DNA of 64,000 nt from positions 62,001 to 126,000 of the forward strand of contig CAYPHY010000010.1 of assembly GCA_964410625.1 (NCBI GenBank). Reading direction: 5' to 3'. Below, piece after piece: positions 32,753 to 40,265 of this stretch (positions are counted from its first letter, which is position 1; each line of letters opens with the position of its first letter). The stretch is from CAYPHY01 sp964410625 (GTDB lineage: Bacteria > Chloroflexota > Anaerolineae > Promineifilales > Promineifilaceae). A model generated the notes under the pieces. It was not told the DNA's origin. It did no database searches and saw only the letters and a list, made by a program, of their open reading frames with translations. The translations under genes were made by a program, and so were the position numbers.

Positions 32753-34579
32753 TTATTGGGGATTAAGCCAATGGAAATCAGCAATGCGGTAGCCGAGCCA
32801 GCTAATGAGCGAGAAGGTTTGGCGGCCGTCGGCGGCGATATAGAGGATGTTGCCGGCCGCTTGCGCCGTGCCGGGGATGGTCAACAAGACGCCGCTATTG
32901 TCCGGCGTCCACTGCGCGTTGGCAACGGGATTCGACGGCAAGCTGTTGAGTCTGGTCATCGTCGCCGCATTGCCGTCATAGGCCCATAGCCCATTGGCGG
33001 CCGCATCGCTGCTGCTAATCGTCAGGACAAGCCGCCCGATGGTGGCTTGCACCCCCGGAGCCGTGATGCCGTATCCATCCGGCGCAATCCCGGCAACGGC
33101 ATCGGGAATGGAAAGCGGCCGATCAAATAAATGCACCAGCGTCAAATTCGTCCCAGTTGATTGTGGTTGGTAAAAGGAGGCCAGTGGCCCCGTTGCGGTT
33201 GTGGAGTTGGGTGGGGTTAAGACCACAACGGTTCCGTCCATTTGCCAGGAAGCGGCCGCCACTGTCGTATAACTGGCTGAATTGGGCAACTGCTGCAACG
33301 CTCCCGTTTGCTGGTCCAACACATAATAGGTGTTGCCATTTAGAAAGTGACCATGCAGCAGCAAATAGCGACCGGCCGGAGACCAGGCCAGCGCATGGAG
33401 CGAGATCGGCCCGCCACTGCTCCCGCCGGAGAGAAAGACAAGCTGCCGGGCAGTGGTCGGCTGGGCATATTGAAACTCAAAGACTCCGTCCTCATCCAGC
33501 AAGAGGAAGTGGTTGTTGTCTGAACCGGCGAAGAGTTGCGGGGCAACCGTTGCATCCTGCCCATGTCCCAACAGGCTGACCGACAGTCGCGCACTGGGAT
33601 TGATGGTGGGGAATGTGGTCAGGCGCATATTGTTGTTTTCACGTACCAAATAGGCCGCCCATTGCCCATCGGCCGACACCACCATGTTTTCCACACCCGT
33701 TTCCGCTGGTATGGCCTGGATTAGCTCTTGCTCGACGACATTAACAACCCGCGTGCGCCGGTTGATCAGCGCCACTTCGACCGCGTTGGAGTTGTTGCGG
33801 AATTGCCTTGCCAGCACCCACTCCCCCATCTGGTGGGTTGCGCTGTCTACTACGACGGCGAGCGGATCGCCCATGACCGCCAATGTGCCGCTGTTGCCCT
33901 GCCAGGTTGCCAGATCGTCGTTATAGATCATCAACAGATTGTGATTGATAGCTGGTGGGGGTGTGGTGGAGGTGGGAATGGCGGGGACCCAGATTTGACG
34001 GCCGACCGTCAACGGGCCAGGGTTCGCCCGTTGCAAAATGCCGGTAGTGGTCTGGAACCAGACAGCGATCTGTTCCCACGTGTCGCCGCTACGCACCGTA
34101 TAAAGCCAGACACAGGGGGGGCCGGTGATTGGCCCCAGGCTGCCAACGGAGGGTACGGTGATCCAATTGCCAGGATAGATCAGGTTGGGATTGGGCAGTA
34201 AATTGGCCTGATGGACATATTGATAGGGTGTGCCATAACAGCGGGCGATCTGGATCAGCCAATCGCCTCGTGTGACGGGATGGAGGATGGTTGCCCCCGG
34301 TGGAATGGGCGAAGCAGTTCCGGTGGCGAGGAGTTGCGGCTCGCCCAATGTATATTGCACAACTGGTAATAGGGTTTGGGTGGTCAGATCGGCCGTTAGT
34401 CCTGGTTCTGTTCCCGCTCCAGCCGTGCCTGATACCCCTTCCCCTACTGCTCCCCCGCCACTTGTGTCCAGAGTGCGGCCATCCCCGTCCCCCTGGAGCA
34501 GGGCAATCGCCAATGGAATGGCAATAATAGCCAGGAGAGCCAGAATTATCAGACATCCTAATGCACGCCGCCAGGTCAT
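32753..34579 (-). CDS. Membrane-anchored protein with two LysM repeats and a beta-propeller-like domain
   Basis: 608 residues. An N-terminal signal-anchor helix (residues ~7-28) precedes a Gly/Thr-rich linker. LysM repeats lie at ~100-143 (HPVTRGDWLIQIARCYGTPYQYVHQ in part, LIYPGNWITVP) and ~158-200 (YTVRSGDTWEQIAVWFQ). Residues ~215-600 carry repeated VSADGQWAAYLV, AWSPAGRYLLLHGHF and AQWTPDNSGVLLTI blades, like PD40/WD40-type propellers. It probably recognises peptidoglycan outside the cell and presents a sensor or docking surface. No enzyme motif is visible. Confidence 0.8.
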   Translation of the reverse strand: MTWRRALGCLIILALLAIIAIPLAIALLQGDGDGRTLDTSGGGAVGEGVSGTAGAGTEPGLTADLTTQTLLPVVQYTLGEPQLLATGTASPIPPGATILHPVTRGDWLIQIARCYGTPYQYVHQANLLPNPNLIYPGNWITVPSVGSLGPITGPPCVWLYTVRSGDTWEQIAVWFQTTTGILQRANPGPLTVGRQIWVPAIPTSTTPPPAINHNLLMIYNDDLATWQGNSGTLAVMGDPLAVVVDSATHQMGEWVLARQFRNNSNAVEVALINRRTRVVNVVEQELIQAIPAETGVENMVVSADGQWAAYLVRENNNMRLTTFPTINPSARLSVSLLGHGQDATVAPQLFAGSDNNHFLLLDEDGVFEFQYAQPTTARQLVFLSGGSSGGPISLHALAWSPAGRYLLLHGHFLNGNTYYVLDQQTGALQQLPNSASYTTVAAASWQMDGTVVVLTPPNSTTATGPLASFYQPQSTGTNLTLVHLFDRPLSIPDAVAGIAPDGYGITAPGVQATIGRLVLTISSSDAAANGLWAYDGNAATMTRLNSLPSNPVANAQWTPDNSGVLLTIPGTAQAAGNILYIAADGRQTFSLISWLGYRIADFHWLNPQ

Positions 34580-34931
34580 TAGCCAGACTCCCTTAAATCA
34601 GCGTTATCGGCCGAAGTATGGAAATATGAAAGACGTTTGCTGCCACTATATCGTGGCAATAATGGTCAAATAGCTAACCGCTTTCAACGAAAGTTCTCTC
34701 AGCAATGCCAAAACATTACTAACCCAACAACTTTACATAGTATACAGCAATTATGTCGAATTGTCTTACAATGGCAAATTTCTTTTAAAAGCAATTGGCC
34801 CAGAGCCAGAAAAGGAGAGGGAATAGACTATCAGACCATACGCCGGGCGACGATAATGGACGGCCGAGAGCTTAGTAAGTGCCTTTAGGGCGCGCCACTT
34901 AACAGCGCGGCGGCTTTAGCCCCGCGTGGCT
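34580..34931. other. Intergenic region with a CTTTAGGGC/GGCTTTAGCC element
   Basis: 352 bases, AT-rich in the middle, no gene seen. Bases 34881-34931 contain two short hairpins, GCCTTTAGGGC and GGCTTTAGCC, around a GC-rich core, just past the stop of the minus-strand gene 34932-35564. No T-tract follows. Confidence 0.45.
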
Positions 34932-35564
34932 TTATTGACGGACAAAGGTGCCGTTAATGAGTGGATCGGTGCAGGGAAAGGGGAGGTCAATCCGCGCCTG
35001 GGCGGTCATCGTGCGGCCGTCGGTTGCTGCCTCGGCCGCCAGATTTAAGGTGATCGCCATACCCTGGACTTCAAAGGTCGCGGCGGCGTTGAGGCGATTG
35101 GGATTTGCAGGCTCGGTCTGACCATTGGCTTGCTGGGTGAGTGCCGGGACAGCCTGTGCGCCACAAACGCCGCCATCCAACGACAAACCCTCGGCAATGT
35201 GGATGTTGCCGCTGACGGCCGTGCTATTTTGCGTCAACTCCAATGTCACCGGAGCGGTACTGTTATCGCTGCTCGATAGCGTACCGGCAAACGTGCCGTC
35301 AAAAGGTGCAGAGGGAGCGGGTAGATCAGCAGCCGGTGGCGCGACCGGATCTATAGTCGGTTGAGGCGGAGGGATAACCAGATTGCCATCTCCACTTGCC
35401 AGTGTGGGGGTTGGCAAGTGGCCGAAATTGGAATCAACGGGAGCCGGAGGTAGCGAGGAACCCGAATTGGTAATAGCAAACCAGCCGTAAGCCAGCAGCC
35501 CTACCGCACCACAGATGACAGTTAATGCCAGAATAGCAACGAGAATAATGAGTAGGTATTTCAT
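34932..35564 (-). CDS. Hypothetical membrane-anchored secreted protein
   Basis: 210 residues; no family recognised. An N-terminal transmembrane segment (LLIILVAILALTVICGAVGLLA) is followed by a Pro/Ala/Thr-rich stretch to ~residue 90, then a beta-rich C-terminal domain: GTFAGTLSSSDNSTAPVTLE, HIAEGLSLDGGVCGAQAVPA, IDLPFPCTDPLINGTFVRQ. Two cysteines (in GGVCGA and FPCTDP) may form a disulfide outside the cell. The final half resembles small surface proteins that bind or shield, but nothing specific can be assigned. It precedes the LysM/propeller gene on the same strand, about 350 bases apart. Confidence 0.75.
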   Translation of the reverse strand: MKYLLIILVAILALTVICGAVGLLAYGWFAITNSGSSLPPAPVDSNFGHLPTPTLASGDGNLVIPPPQPTIDPVAPPAADLPAPSAPFDGTFAGTLSSSDNSTAPVTLELTQNSTAVSGNIHIAEGLSLDGGVCGAQAVPALTQQANGQTEPANPNRLNAAATFEVQGMAITLNLAAEAATDGRTMTAQARIDLPFPCTDPLINGTFVRQ

Positions 35565-35608
35565 ATTGCTTCGACGAAATTATCCGCCGATTGGTTCCCC
35601 AGTCTAGT

Positions 35609-35630
35609 ATCACGGGTTGCCAACCCGTAA
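35609..35630. repeat. Dispersed CACGGGTTGCCAACCCGTAA hairpin repeat next to a gap
   Basis: A well-preserved copy of the GGGTTGCCAACCC family 15 bases left of the second N run. Confidence 0.7.
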
Positions 35631-35645
35631 GCTTCCGGTTTAGCA

Positions 35646-35745
35646 NNNNNNNNNNNNNNNNNNNNNNNNNNNNNNNNNNNNNNNNNNNNNNNNNNNNNNN
35701 NNNNNNNNNNNNNNNNNNNNNNNNNNNNNNNNNNNNNNNNNNNNN
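35646..35745. other. Assembly gap, 100 N
   Basis: Exactly 100 unknown bases. A GGGTTGCCAACCC repeat lies just to the left and the moaA stop codon two bases to the right. Confidence 0.98.
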
Positions 35746-35747
35746 CT

Positions 35748-36728
35748 CTACCCACCAATCTCTGACATCACCCGATTCAGGGGAATGACATTTTTGCTCA
35801 GCCCATGTCCCCAGGGCTTGAGCCAGATGCCGTCGGTGATCAGTTGTTTCAATTCGTCGTCGCTGGCCCCACCTCGCAAGGGAGTCATCAAATCCACTTC
35901 CTTCTCGCGCAACAGGCAGAGGCGCAAACGGCCGTCGGCCGTCAGCCGCGCCCGGTTACAACTGGCGCAGAAGGGTTGCGTCACCGAGCTGATAAAGCCT
36001 ACCGTTCCTAGCGAACCTTCCAGGCGGAACAGGCGGGCTTCACCGTCCAGGCGGCCGTCATCCACCGGCACTAACGGCCCCAACGCCTCGCTGATCGTTT
36101 CCCGTAGCTCCTCTTCGCTGACGATACCGGCAAGCTGGAAGTCAGCCACATCGCCAAAGGGCATCATCTCGATGAAGCGCACCTGCCAGGGATGGGTGAA
36201 GGTCAACTGTGCCAACTCCACCGCATCTTCCTTATCATTGTAGTTACGGACAACAACGGAATTGAGCTTGATTTGCAGTCCGGCCGCTTCCGCCTCGCGG
36301 ATACCGGCCCAGACATCATCCACCTTCCCCCAGCGAGTGAGCTTGCGAAACTTTTCAGGGTGTAGGGTGTCTACGCTGATGTTCACCCGTTGCAGACCTG
36401 CTTCGGCCAGCGGCTTCGCGAGCCGGTCTAGCAAGAGGCCATTGGTGGTCATCGCCACCGCCTCCACACCGGAGGTCTTGGCGATATGGCGCACAATCTC
36501 GACCACATTCGCCCGTACAGTCGGCTCGCCGCCGGTCAGCCGGAACTTGCGGAAGCCCAGGTCGGCAAAGATGTCTACCAGGCGGAAGATTTCATCGTCT
36601 TGCAGCAATTCGTGCCGCGGCCGAAAGACCATATCCTCCGGCATACAGTAAACACAGCGTAAATTGCACTTGTCGGTCAGGGAGATGCGAAGATAATTGA
36701 TGTTGCGGCCGAAGCGGTCAAATGACAT
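35748..36728 (-). CDS. moaA: GTP 3',8-cyclase (molybdenum cofactor biosynthesis)
   Basis: 326 residues from the ATG at 36728, with AAGGT 10 bases upstream. Radical SAM enzyme making the pterin precursor of molybdenum cofactor from GTP. The N-terminal cluster motif is CNLRCVYC, and the second, substrate-side cluster is in FCASCNRARLTADG followed by RLRLCL. The protein ends in the conserved MoaA tail IGG, so it appears complete although its stop is at the gap edge. A TTGACA/TAGATT promoter lies upstream, with palindromic CCCATA iterons between it and the gene. A MOSC protein is in the same window. Confidence 0.95.
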   Translation of the reverse strand: MSFDRFGRNINYLRISLTDKCNLRCVYCMPEDMVFRPRHELLQDDEIFRLVDIFADLGFRKFRLTGGEPTVRANVVEIVRHIAKTSGVEAVAMTTNGLLLDRLAKPLAEAGLQRVNISVDTLHPEKFRKLTRWGKVDDVWAGIREAEAAGLQIKLNSVVVRNYNDKEDAVELAQLTFTHPWQVRFIEMMPFGDVADFQLAGIVSEEELRETISEALGPLVPVDDGRLDGEARLFRLEGSLGTVGFISSVTQPFCASCNRARLTADGRLRLCLLREKEVDLMTPLRGGASDDELKQLITDGIWLKPWGHGLSKNVIPLNRVMSEIGG

Positions 36729-36763
36729 GGAGTTACTTACCTTATAGGATACATGGTGGTTGT

Positions 36764-36797
36764 CCCATATGGGGGTCCCATACATGGGGTGCCCCAT
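36764..36797. promoter_or_regulatory. Palindromic iterons in the moaA leader
   Basis: CCCATATGGG (36764-36773) and ATGGGGTGCCCCAT (36784-36797) are palindromes joined by a related half-site, between the promoter and the moaA ribosome site. A regulator or RNA structure could act here. It does not match the Moco riboswitch layout I know. Confidence 0.5.
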
Positions 36798-36851
36798 ATA
36801 GGTTGCCCAGATGAACGATCTGGCAATAGGCAGCAGTTGCCCGTACCAGTA

Positions 36852-36880
36852 AATCTAGCCAATAACCCCCGGCTTGTCAA
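36852..36880 (-). promoter_or_regulatory. Sigma-70-type promoter of moaA
   Basis: On the minus strand TTGACA (36880-36875) and TAGATT (36857-36852) are separated by 17 bases. It lies about 125 bases before the moaA ATG. Confidence 0.6.
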
Positions 36881-36910
36881 TGAATTTTTATCAACTTTTT
36901 CTTTTTAATT

Positions 36911-36974
36911 CCCCAATCTCCAATCTCTAATCTCCCAGTCTCCCAGTCTCAGAGATTAGGAGACTGAGAGACTG
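36911..36974. repeat. Dispersed AATCTCTAATCTCC repeat, inverted pair
   Basis: CCAATCTCCAATCTCTAATC with CCCAGTCTCCCAGTCTC is followed by complementary GAGATTAGGAGACTGAGAG, able to form a hairpin upstream of the LCP gene. Confidence 0.75.
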
Positions 36975-37202
36975 CTAAGCGTAGGCTAATCGTTTTCTTC
37001 GCAGCGGAAACGAAATAGAGCTTAAAGCGTCTATACAGTTATAATGCAAGTGTGGTGAAGGCCACAGAGTGGGCCGTCACCTTCAGATATACTTAAAGAA
37101 AAAATTGGTAACTTTCACCGTGGAGACACAAAGTTTGTCGAAAGCTTCTTCGTGGCTTTGAGCCTTTATGGTTATGTTATTGTATTTACTAGGAAGTCGA
37201 AC

Positions 37203-38276
37203 GTGCGTAATTCACAACAATCTATCTTACCAGGCTGGCTCAGCTTCATGTTGTCGGCCGCCTTTATCTTTGCCGCGATCGCCGTCATCGCCTTTGCCTA
37301 TCTGACGGTGCAGCATCTATGGAATCAGTCTATTAATCCTGTTGAAGCGGCGGCCGATGAAATATTGGATGTCTTACCCGATGATCCGCAAGAGCCTGCT
37401 CCCGCGCCGACGATTGATCTCGGTGGTGTAGGAGGAGCATTGCCCACGCCGACATTGGAACCACCGCGTTGGCAAGGGGATGATCGGATCAATATCCTGC
37501 TGATGGGTATTGACCGGCGGCCGGGCGAAGCATTTATCTCCCGCACCGACTCCATGATGGTCATCTCCGTCAATCCAGCCAAAAATACAATTTCCGTCTT
37601 GTCCATCCCTCGCGACCTCTATGTTCAAATCCCCGGTCGCGGCCAGGAGCGCATTAACACCGCGCTTGTCTATGGCTCGCGGGACGGTGACTATCTGAAC
37701 GGCGCGGCGTTGGCCATGGAAACCGTCTCCTACAACCTCAATATCCCCATAGACCACTTTGTCATGGTGGACTTTGGGGCGTTCGTTCGCATTATTGATA
37801 TTTTGGGTGGCATTGACATCGAAGTCCCCTATAACATCAGCGATCCCGAATATCCAGATATGAACTATGGCTATGATCCCTTCTATCTTTCGGCCGGTTT
37901 GCAGCATCTGGATGGGACAACGGCCTTGAAATATGCGCGTACTCGCCACCAGGACAGCGACTTTCATCGCGCTTCACGGCAGCAACAGGTGCTGATGGCC
38001 GTGCGCCGCAAAGCGTTAAGTCTCGGTTTTACCGACCTGGTGCGCCGCGCTCCTGATCTGTATAACCAGATTCAAGAAGGTATCCGCACCGACCTCGGCC
38101 TGGATGATATGGTGCGGCTGGCCTGGACGGTGAACGACATTCCCCAGGAGAATATTCGCAGCGCGGTGTTGGATAGTAATTATGTGACCAGCTATCGTGC
38201 GCCGAATGGTGCCTCTGTCCTCCTGCTGCGTCCCGAGGCCGCCACTCCGTTAATCAACAGCCTCTTTTTCGATTAG
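37203..38276 (+). CDS. LytR-CpsA-Psr (LCP) family protein
   Basis: 357 residues from a GTG with AGGAAG 6 bases upstream; the longer frame from 37152 runs into a repeat. An N-terminal transmembrane helix (LSAAFIFAAIAVIAFAYL) precedes a Pro-rich linker and the extracytoplasmic LCP domain at ~95-340: INILLMGIDRRPGE, RTDSMMVISVNP, ISVLSIPRDLYVQIPG, INTALVYG, TALKYARTRHQDSDFHRASR (arginines that bind the polyprenyl phosphate). LCP enzymes attach glycopolymers to peptidoglycan, fitting the polysaccharide genes at 42-61 kb. A 23-bp perfect hairpin follows the stop. Confidence 0.93.
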   Translation: MRNSQQSILPGWLSFMLSAAFIFAAIAVIAFAYLTVQHLWNQSINPVEAAADEILDVLPDDPQEPAPAPTIDLGGVGGALPTPTLEPPRWQGDDRINILLMGIDRRPGEAFISRTDSMMVISVNPAKNTISVLSIPRDLYVQIPGRGQERINTALVYGSRDGDYLNGAALAMETVSYNLNIPIDHFVMVDFGAFVRIIDILGGIDIEVPYNISDPEYPDMNYGYDPFYLSAGLQHLDGTTALKYARTRHQDSDFHRASRQQQVLMAVRRKALSLGFTDLVRRAPDLYNQIQEGIRTDLGLDDMVRLAWTVNDIPQENIRSAVLDSNYVTSYRAPNGASVLLLRPEAATPLINSLFFD

Positions 38277-38291
38277 CATTAGTCAATACAT

Positions 38292-38343
38292 CAATAACCA
38301 ATACAGCAGTATACTATTTGGTATACTGCTGTATTGGTTATTG
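38292..38343. repeat. Perfect 23-bp inverted repeat, CCAATACAGCAGTATAC type
   Basis: Arms 38292-38314 and 38321-38343 are perfectly complementary around a 6-base loop TATTTG. It belongs to the CCAATACACC repeat family and lies between the LCP and homocysteine-methyltransferase genes. A T-tract is absent. Confidence 0.95.
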
Positions 38344-38356
38344 GTATAGTTAAATT

Positions 38357-40246
38357 ATGAACCGTTTGCAATTTAAAGAACGCTTGCAACAGGCGCCGTT
38401 GTTGCTGGATGGGGCGTTTGGGACTGTGTTGCATAGTCGTGGTATCGTTGCTGATCAATCCTTTGACGAAATCAACCGTAAAGACCCCGCCCTGGTGGCC
38501 GATATCCATCGCGCCTACATTGACGCCGGGGCCGACATCATTGAGACCAACACCTTTGGCGCGAATCGCTTCAAATTAGCCGAGTTTGGTCTGCAAAATG
38601 CGGTGGCGGCGATCAACCGGGCGGCCGTCTCCATCGCCCGCCGTGTGATCAGCGGCTCCTTCAAGGAAGTGCTGCTCGCCGGTTCGGTTGGGCCGTTGGG
38701 GGCGCGTCTGGCCCCGTTGGGACGAGTCACGGCCGCCGAAGCAGAAGAGGCCTTTGCCGAACAAATCGCTGCCTTGGTTGGTGTTGGCACGCTATCTGAT
38801 GAAACGGCCGGGGTAGACTTGCTGATCATCGAAACGATGTCGGATGTGAAGGAGGTGGAAGCGGCCGTTGCCGCCGCCCGCCGTGTTGCCCCCGACATCG
38901 CCATCATTGCCCAAATGACCTTCACCCGTGACGACAAGACACTGCTCGGCTATACACCCGATACAGTCGCTGAGCATTTGGCACGGCTGGATGTGGATGC
39001 GATTGGCGTGAACTGTGGCGGTGGCCCGTCGCAAGTGTTGCGTCTAGTCTCGATCATGAAGCAGATCGCGCCACAGATGCCGCTTTCGGCCGCGCCCAAC
39101 GCCGGATGGCCGGAGCAACTGGCTGGCGGCCGAGTCCTCTATCCCGCCACCCCCGACTACTTTGGTGAGTATGCCCGCGCTTTTGTTGAGGCTGGAATCC
39201 AGCTTATCGGTGGTTGTTGTGGCACAACGGCCGCCCACATCCAGGCCATGCGCCACGCCCTGGACACCCCTGGTGAAAGCCGCTACGCGGCGCCGGAGGT
39301 GAGGATCATCCAGCGAGCGGAGAACAAAGTGGCGGCGCTGGACCAGCCGACTCAACTGGCTTGCTATCTCCAAGAGCGCAAACTGGTTGTCACCGTGGAG
39401 ATGAGTCCGCCGAAGGGGGTTCGGCCGCAACGTCTGCTGGCCGGGGCGCAAATGCTGCGCGATGCCGGGGCCAACTTCCTCAACATCGCCGATAGCCCAC
39501 TGGCGCGGATGCGGATGAGTGCCTGGGCGGCCGCCTATCTGGTGCAGCAAGATATTGGCCTGGAAACGATCCTCCACTTCCCGACGCGCGGCCGGAACCT
39601 GCTGCGTATTCAGGGCGACATCCTCGCCGCCTATGCAATGGGTGTGCGCAACCTCTTTGTGACCATGGGCGATCCGGCGCGGATTGGCGACTATCCCGAA
39701 GCATCCGACACCTCCGACATCATGCCTACCGGCCTTTTGCAATTGATCAAGGAGCGTTTTAATGCCGGACTAGACAAGGCCGGTCAATCTATTGACCAGC
39801 CGACCAACTTTGTCGTCGGTTGCGCCCTCAGCCTTACCCCTTCGGATATAGACAAGGAGATCAAACTGCTACGCAAGAAGGTGAAGAGCGGGGCGGACTT
39901 TGCCTTGACCCAACCGGTGTTTGATGCGGAAGCGGCCGTCGCCTTCATCCGCGAATACGAGTCCCGCTATGGTGAGCCACCGCCGCCGATCCTTGCCGGG
40001 ATCAAGCCCCTATACAACAGCCGCAACGCCGAGTTCCTGCACAATGAAGTACCGGGGATGTTCATCCCTCAAGGGCAACGGGAACGGATGCGGCAGACGG
40101 CTAATCCCCAGGTGGAAGGGGTGGAGATCGCCCGCGAGATCATCCAGGCATTACGGCCGCATGTCAGCGGCTTTTACCTGATGCCCGCTTTCAACCGTTA
40201 TGACCTGGCGGCCGATGTGCTAGACGTGTTACAAGAGGATAAATAG
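38357..40246 (+). CDS. Bifunctional homocysteine S-methyltransferase / methylenetetrahydrofolate reductase
   Basis: 629 residues. Residues ~1-300 form a homocysteine methyltransferase barrel: LLLDGAFGTVLHSRG, ETNTFGAN, the zinc cysteine in VNCGGGP and the pair in IGGCCGTT. Residues ~335-629 form MTHFR: LVVTVEMSPPKGVRP, LGLETILHFPTRGRN-like, FALTQPVFDAEA and RYDLAADVLDVL at the end. It would reduce methylene-THF and methylate homocysteine or S-methyl donors, as in YitJ-type fusions. It complements the MetE-like gene and cystathionine beta-synthase. Confidence 0.93.
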   Translation: MNRLQFKERLQQAPLLLDGAFGTVLHSRGIVADQSFDEINRKDPALVADIHRAYIDAGADIIETNTFGANRFKLAEFGLQNAVAAINRAAVSIARRVISGSFKEVLLAGSVGPLGARLAPLGRVTAAEAEEAFAEQIAALVGVGTLSDETAGVDLLIIETMSDVKEVEAAVAAARRVAPDIAIIAQMTFTRDDKTLLGYTPDTVAEHLARLDVDAIGVNCGGGPSQVLRLVSIMKQIAPQMPLSAAPNAGWPEQLAGGRVLYPATPDYFGEYARAFVEAGIQLIGGCCGTTAAHIQAMRHALDTPGESRYAAPEVRIIQRAENKVAALDQPTQLACYLQERKLVVTVEMSPPKGVRPQRLLAGAQMLRDAGANFLNIADSPLARMRMSAWAAAYLVQQDIGLETILHFPTRGRNLLRIQGDILAAYAMGVRNLFVTMGDPARIGDYPEASDTSDIMPTGLLQLIKERFNAGLDKAGQSIDQPTNFVVGCALSLTPSDIDKEIKLLRKKVKSGADFALTQPVFDAEAAVAFIREYESRYGEPPPPILAGIKPLYNSRNAEFLHNEVPGMFIPQGQRERMRQTANPQVEGVEIAREIIQALRPHVSGFYLMPAFNRYDLAADVLDVLQEDK

Positions 40247-40265
40247 GATTCGTTAAAGGGCGGTT

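Larger units (their letters stand above)
36729..37202. other. Divergent moaA/LCP intergenic region
   Basis: 474 bases holding the moaA promoter and iterons, an inverted AATCTC-type repeat, a TATAAT at 37040-37045 that could serve the LCP gene, and a CACCGTGGAGACACAAAG-type repeat at ~37103-37158. No gene is seen. Confidence 0.5.

Noticed and set aside
36764..36797. Molybdenum cofactor riboswitch upstream of moaA
   Set aside because: The region is too short and its palindromes do not match the riboswitch architecture I know; kept only as generic iterons.
37152..37202. Upstream start for the LCP gene
   Set aside because: The extension overlaps a dispersed repeat and lacks a ribosome site, whereas AGGAAG precedes the GTG at 37203.
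39044..39742. Minus-strand 232-residue frame inside the homocysteine methyltransferase/MTHFR gene
   Set aside because: Histidine/arginine-rich composition typical of antisense shadows, and the plus-strand protein is clearly conserved.
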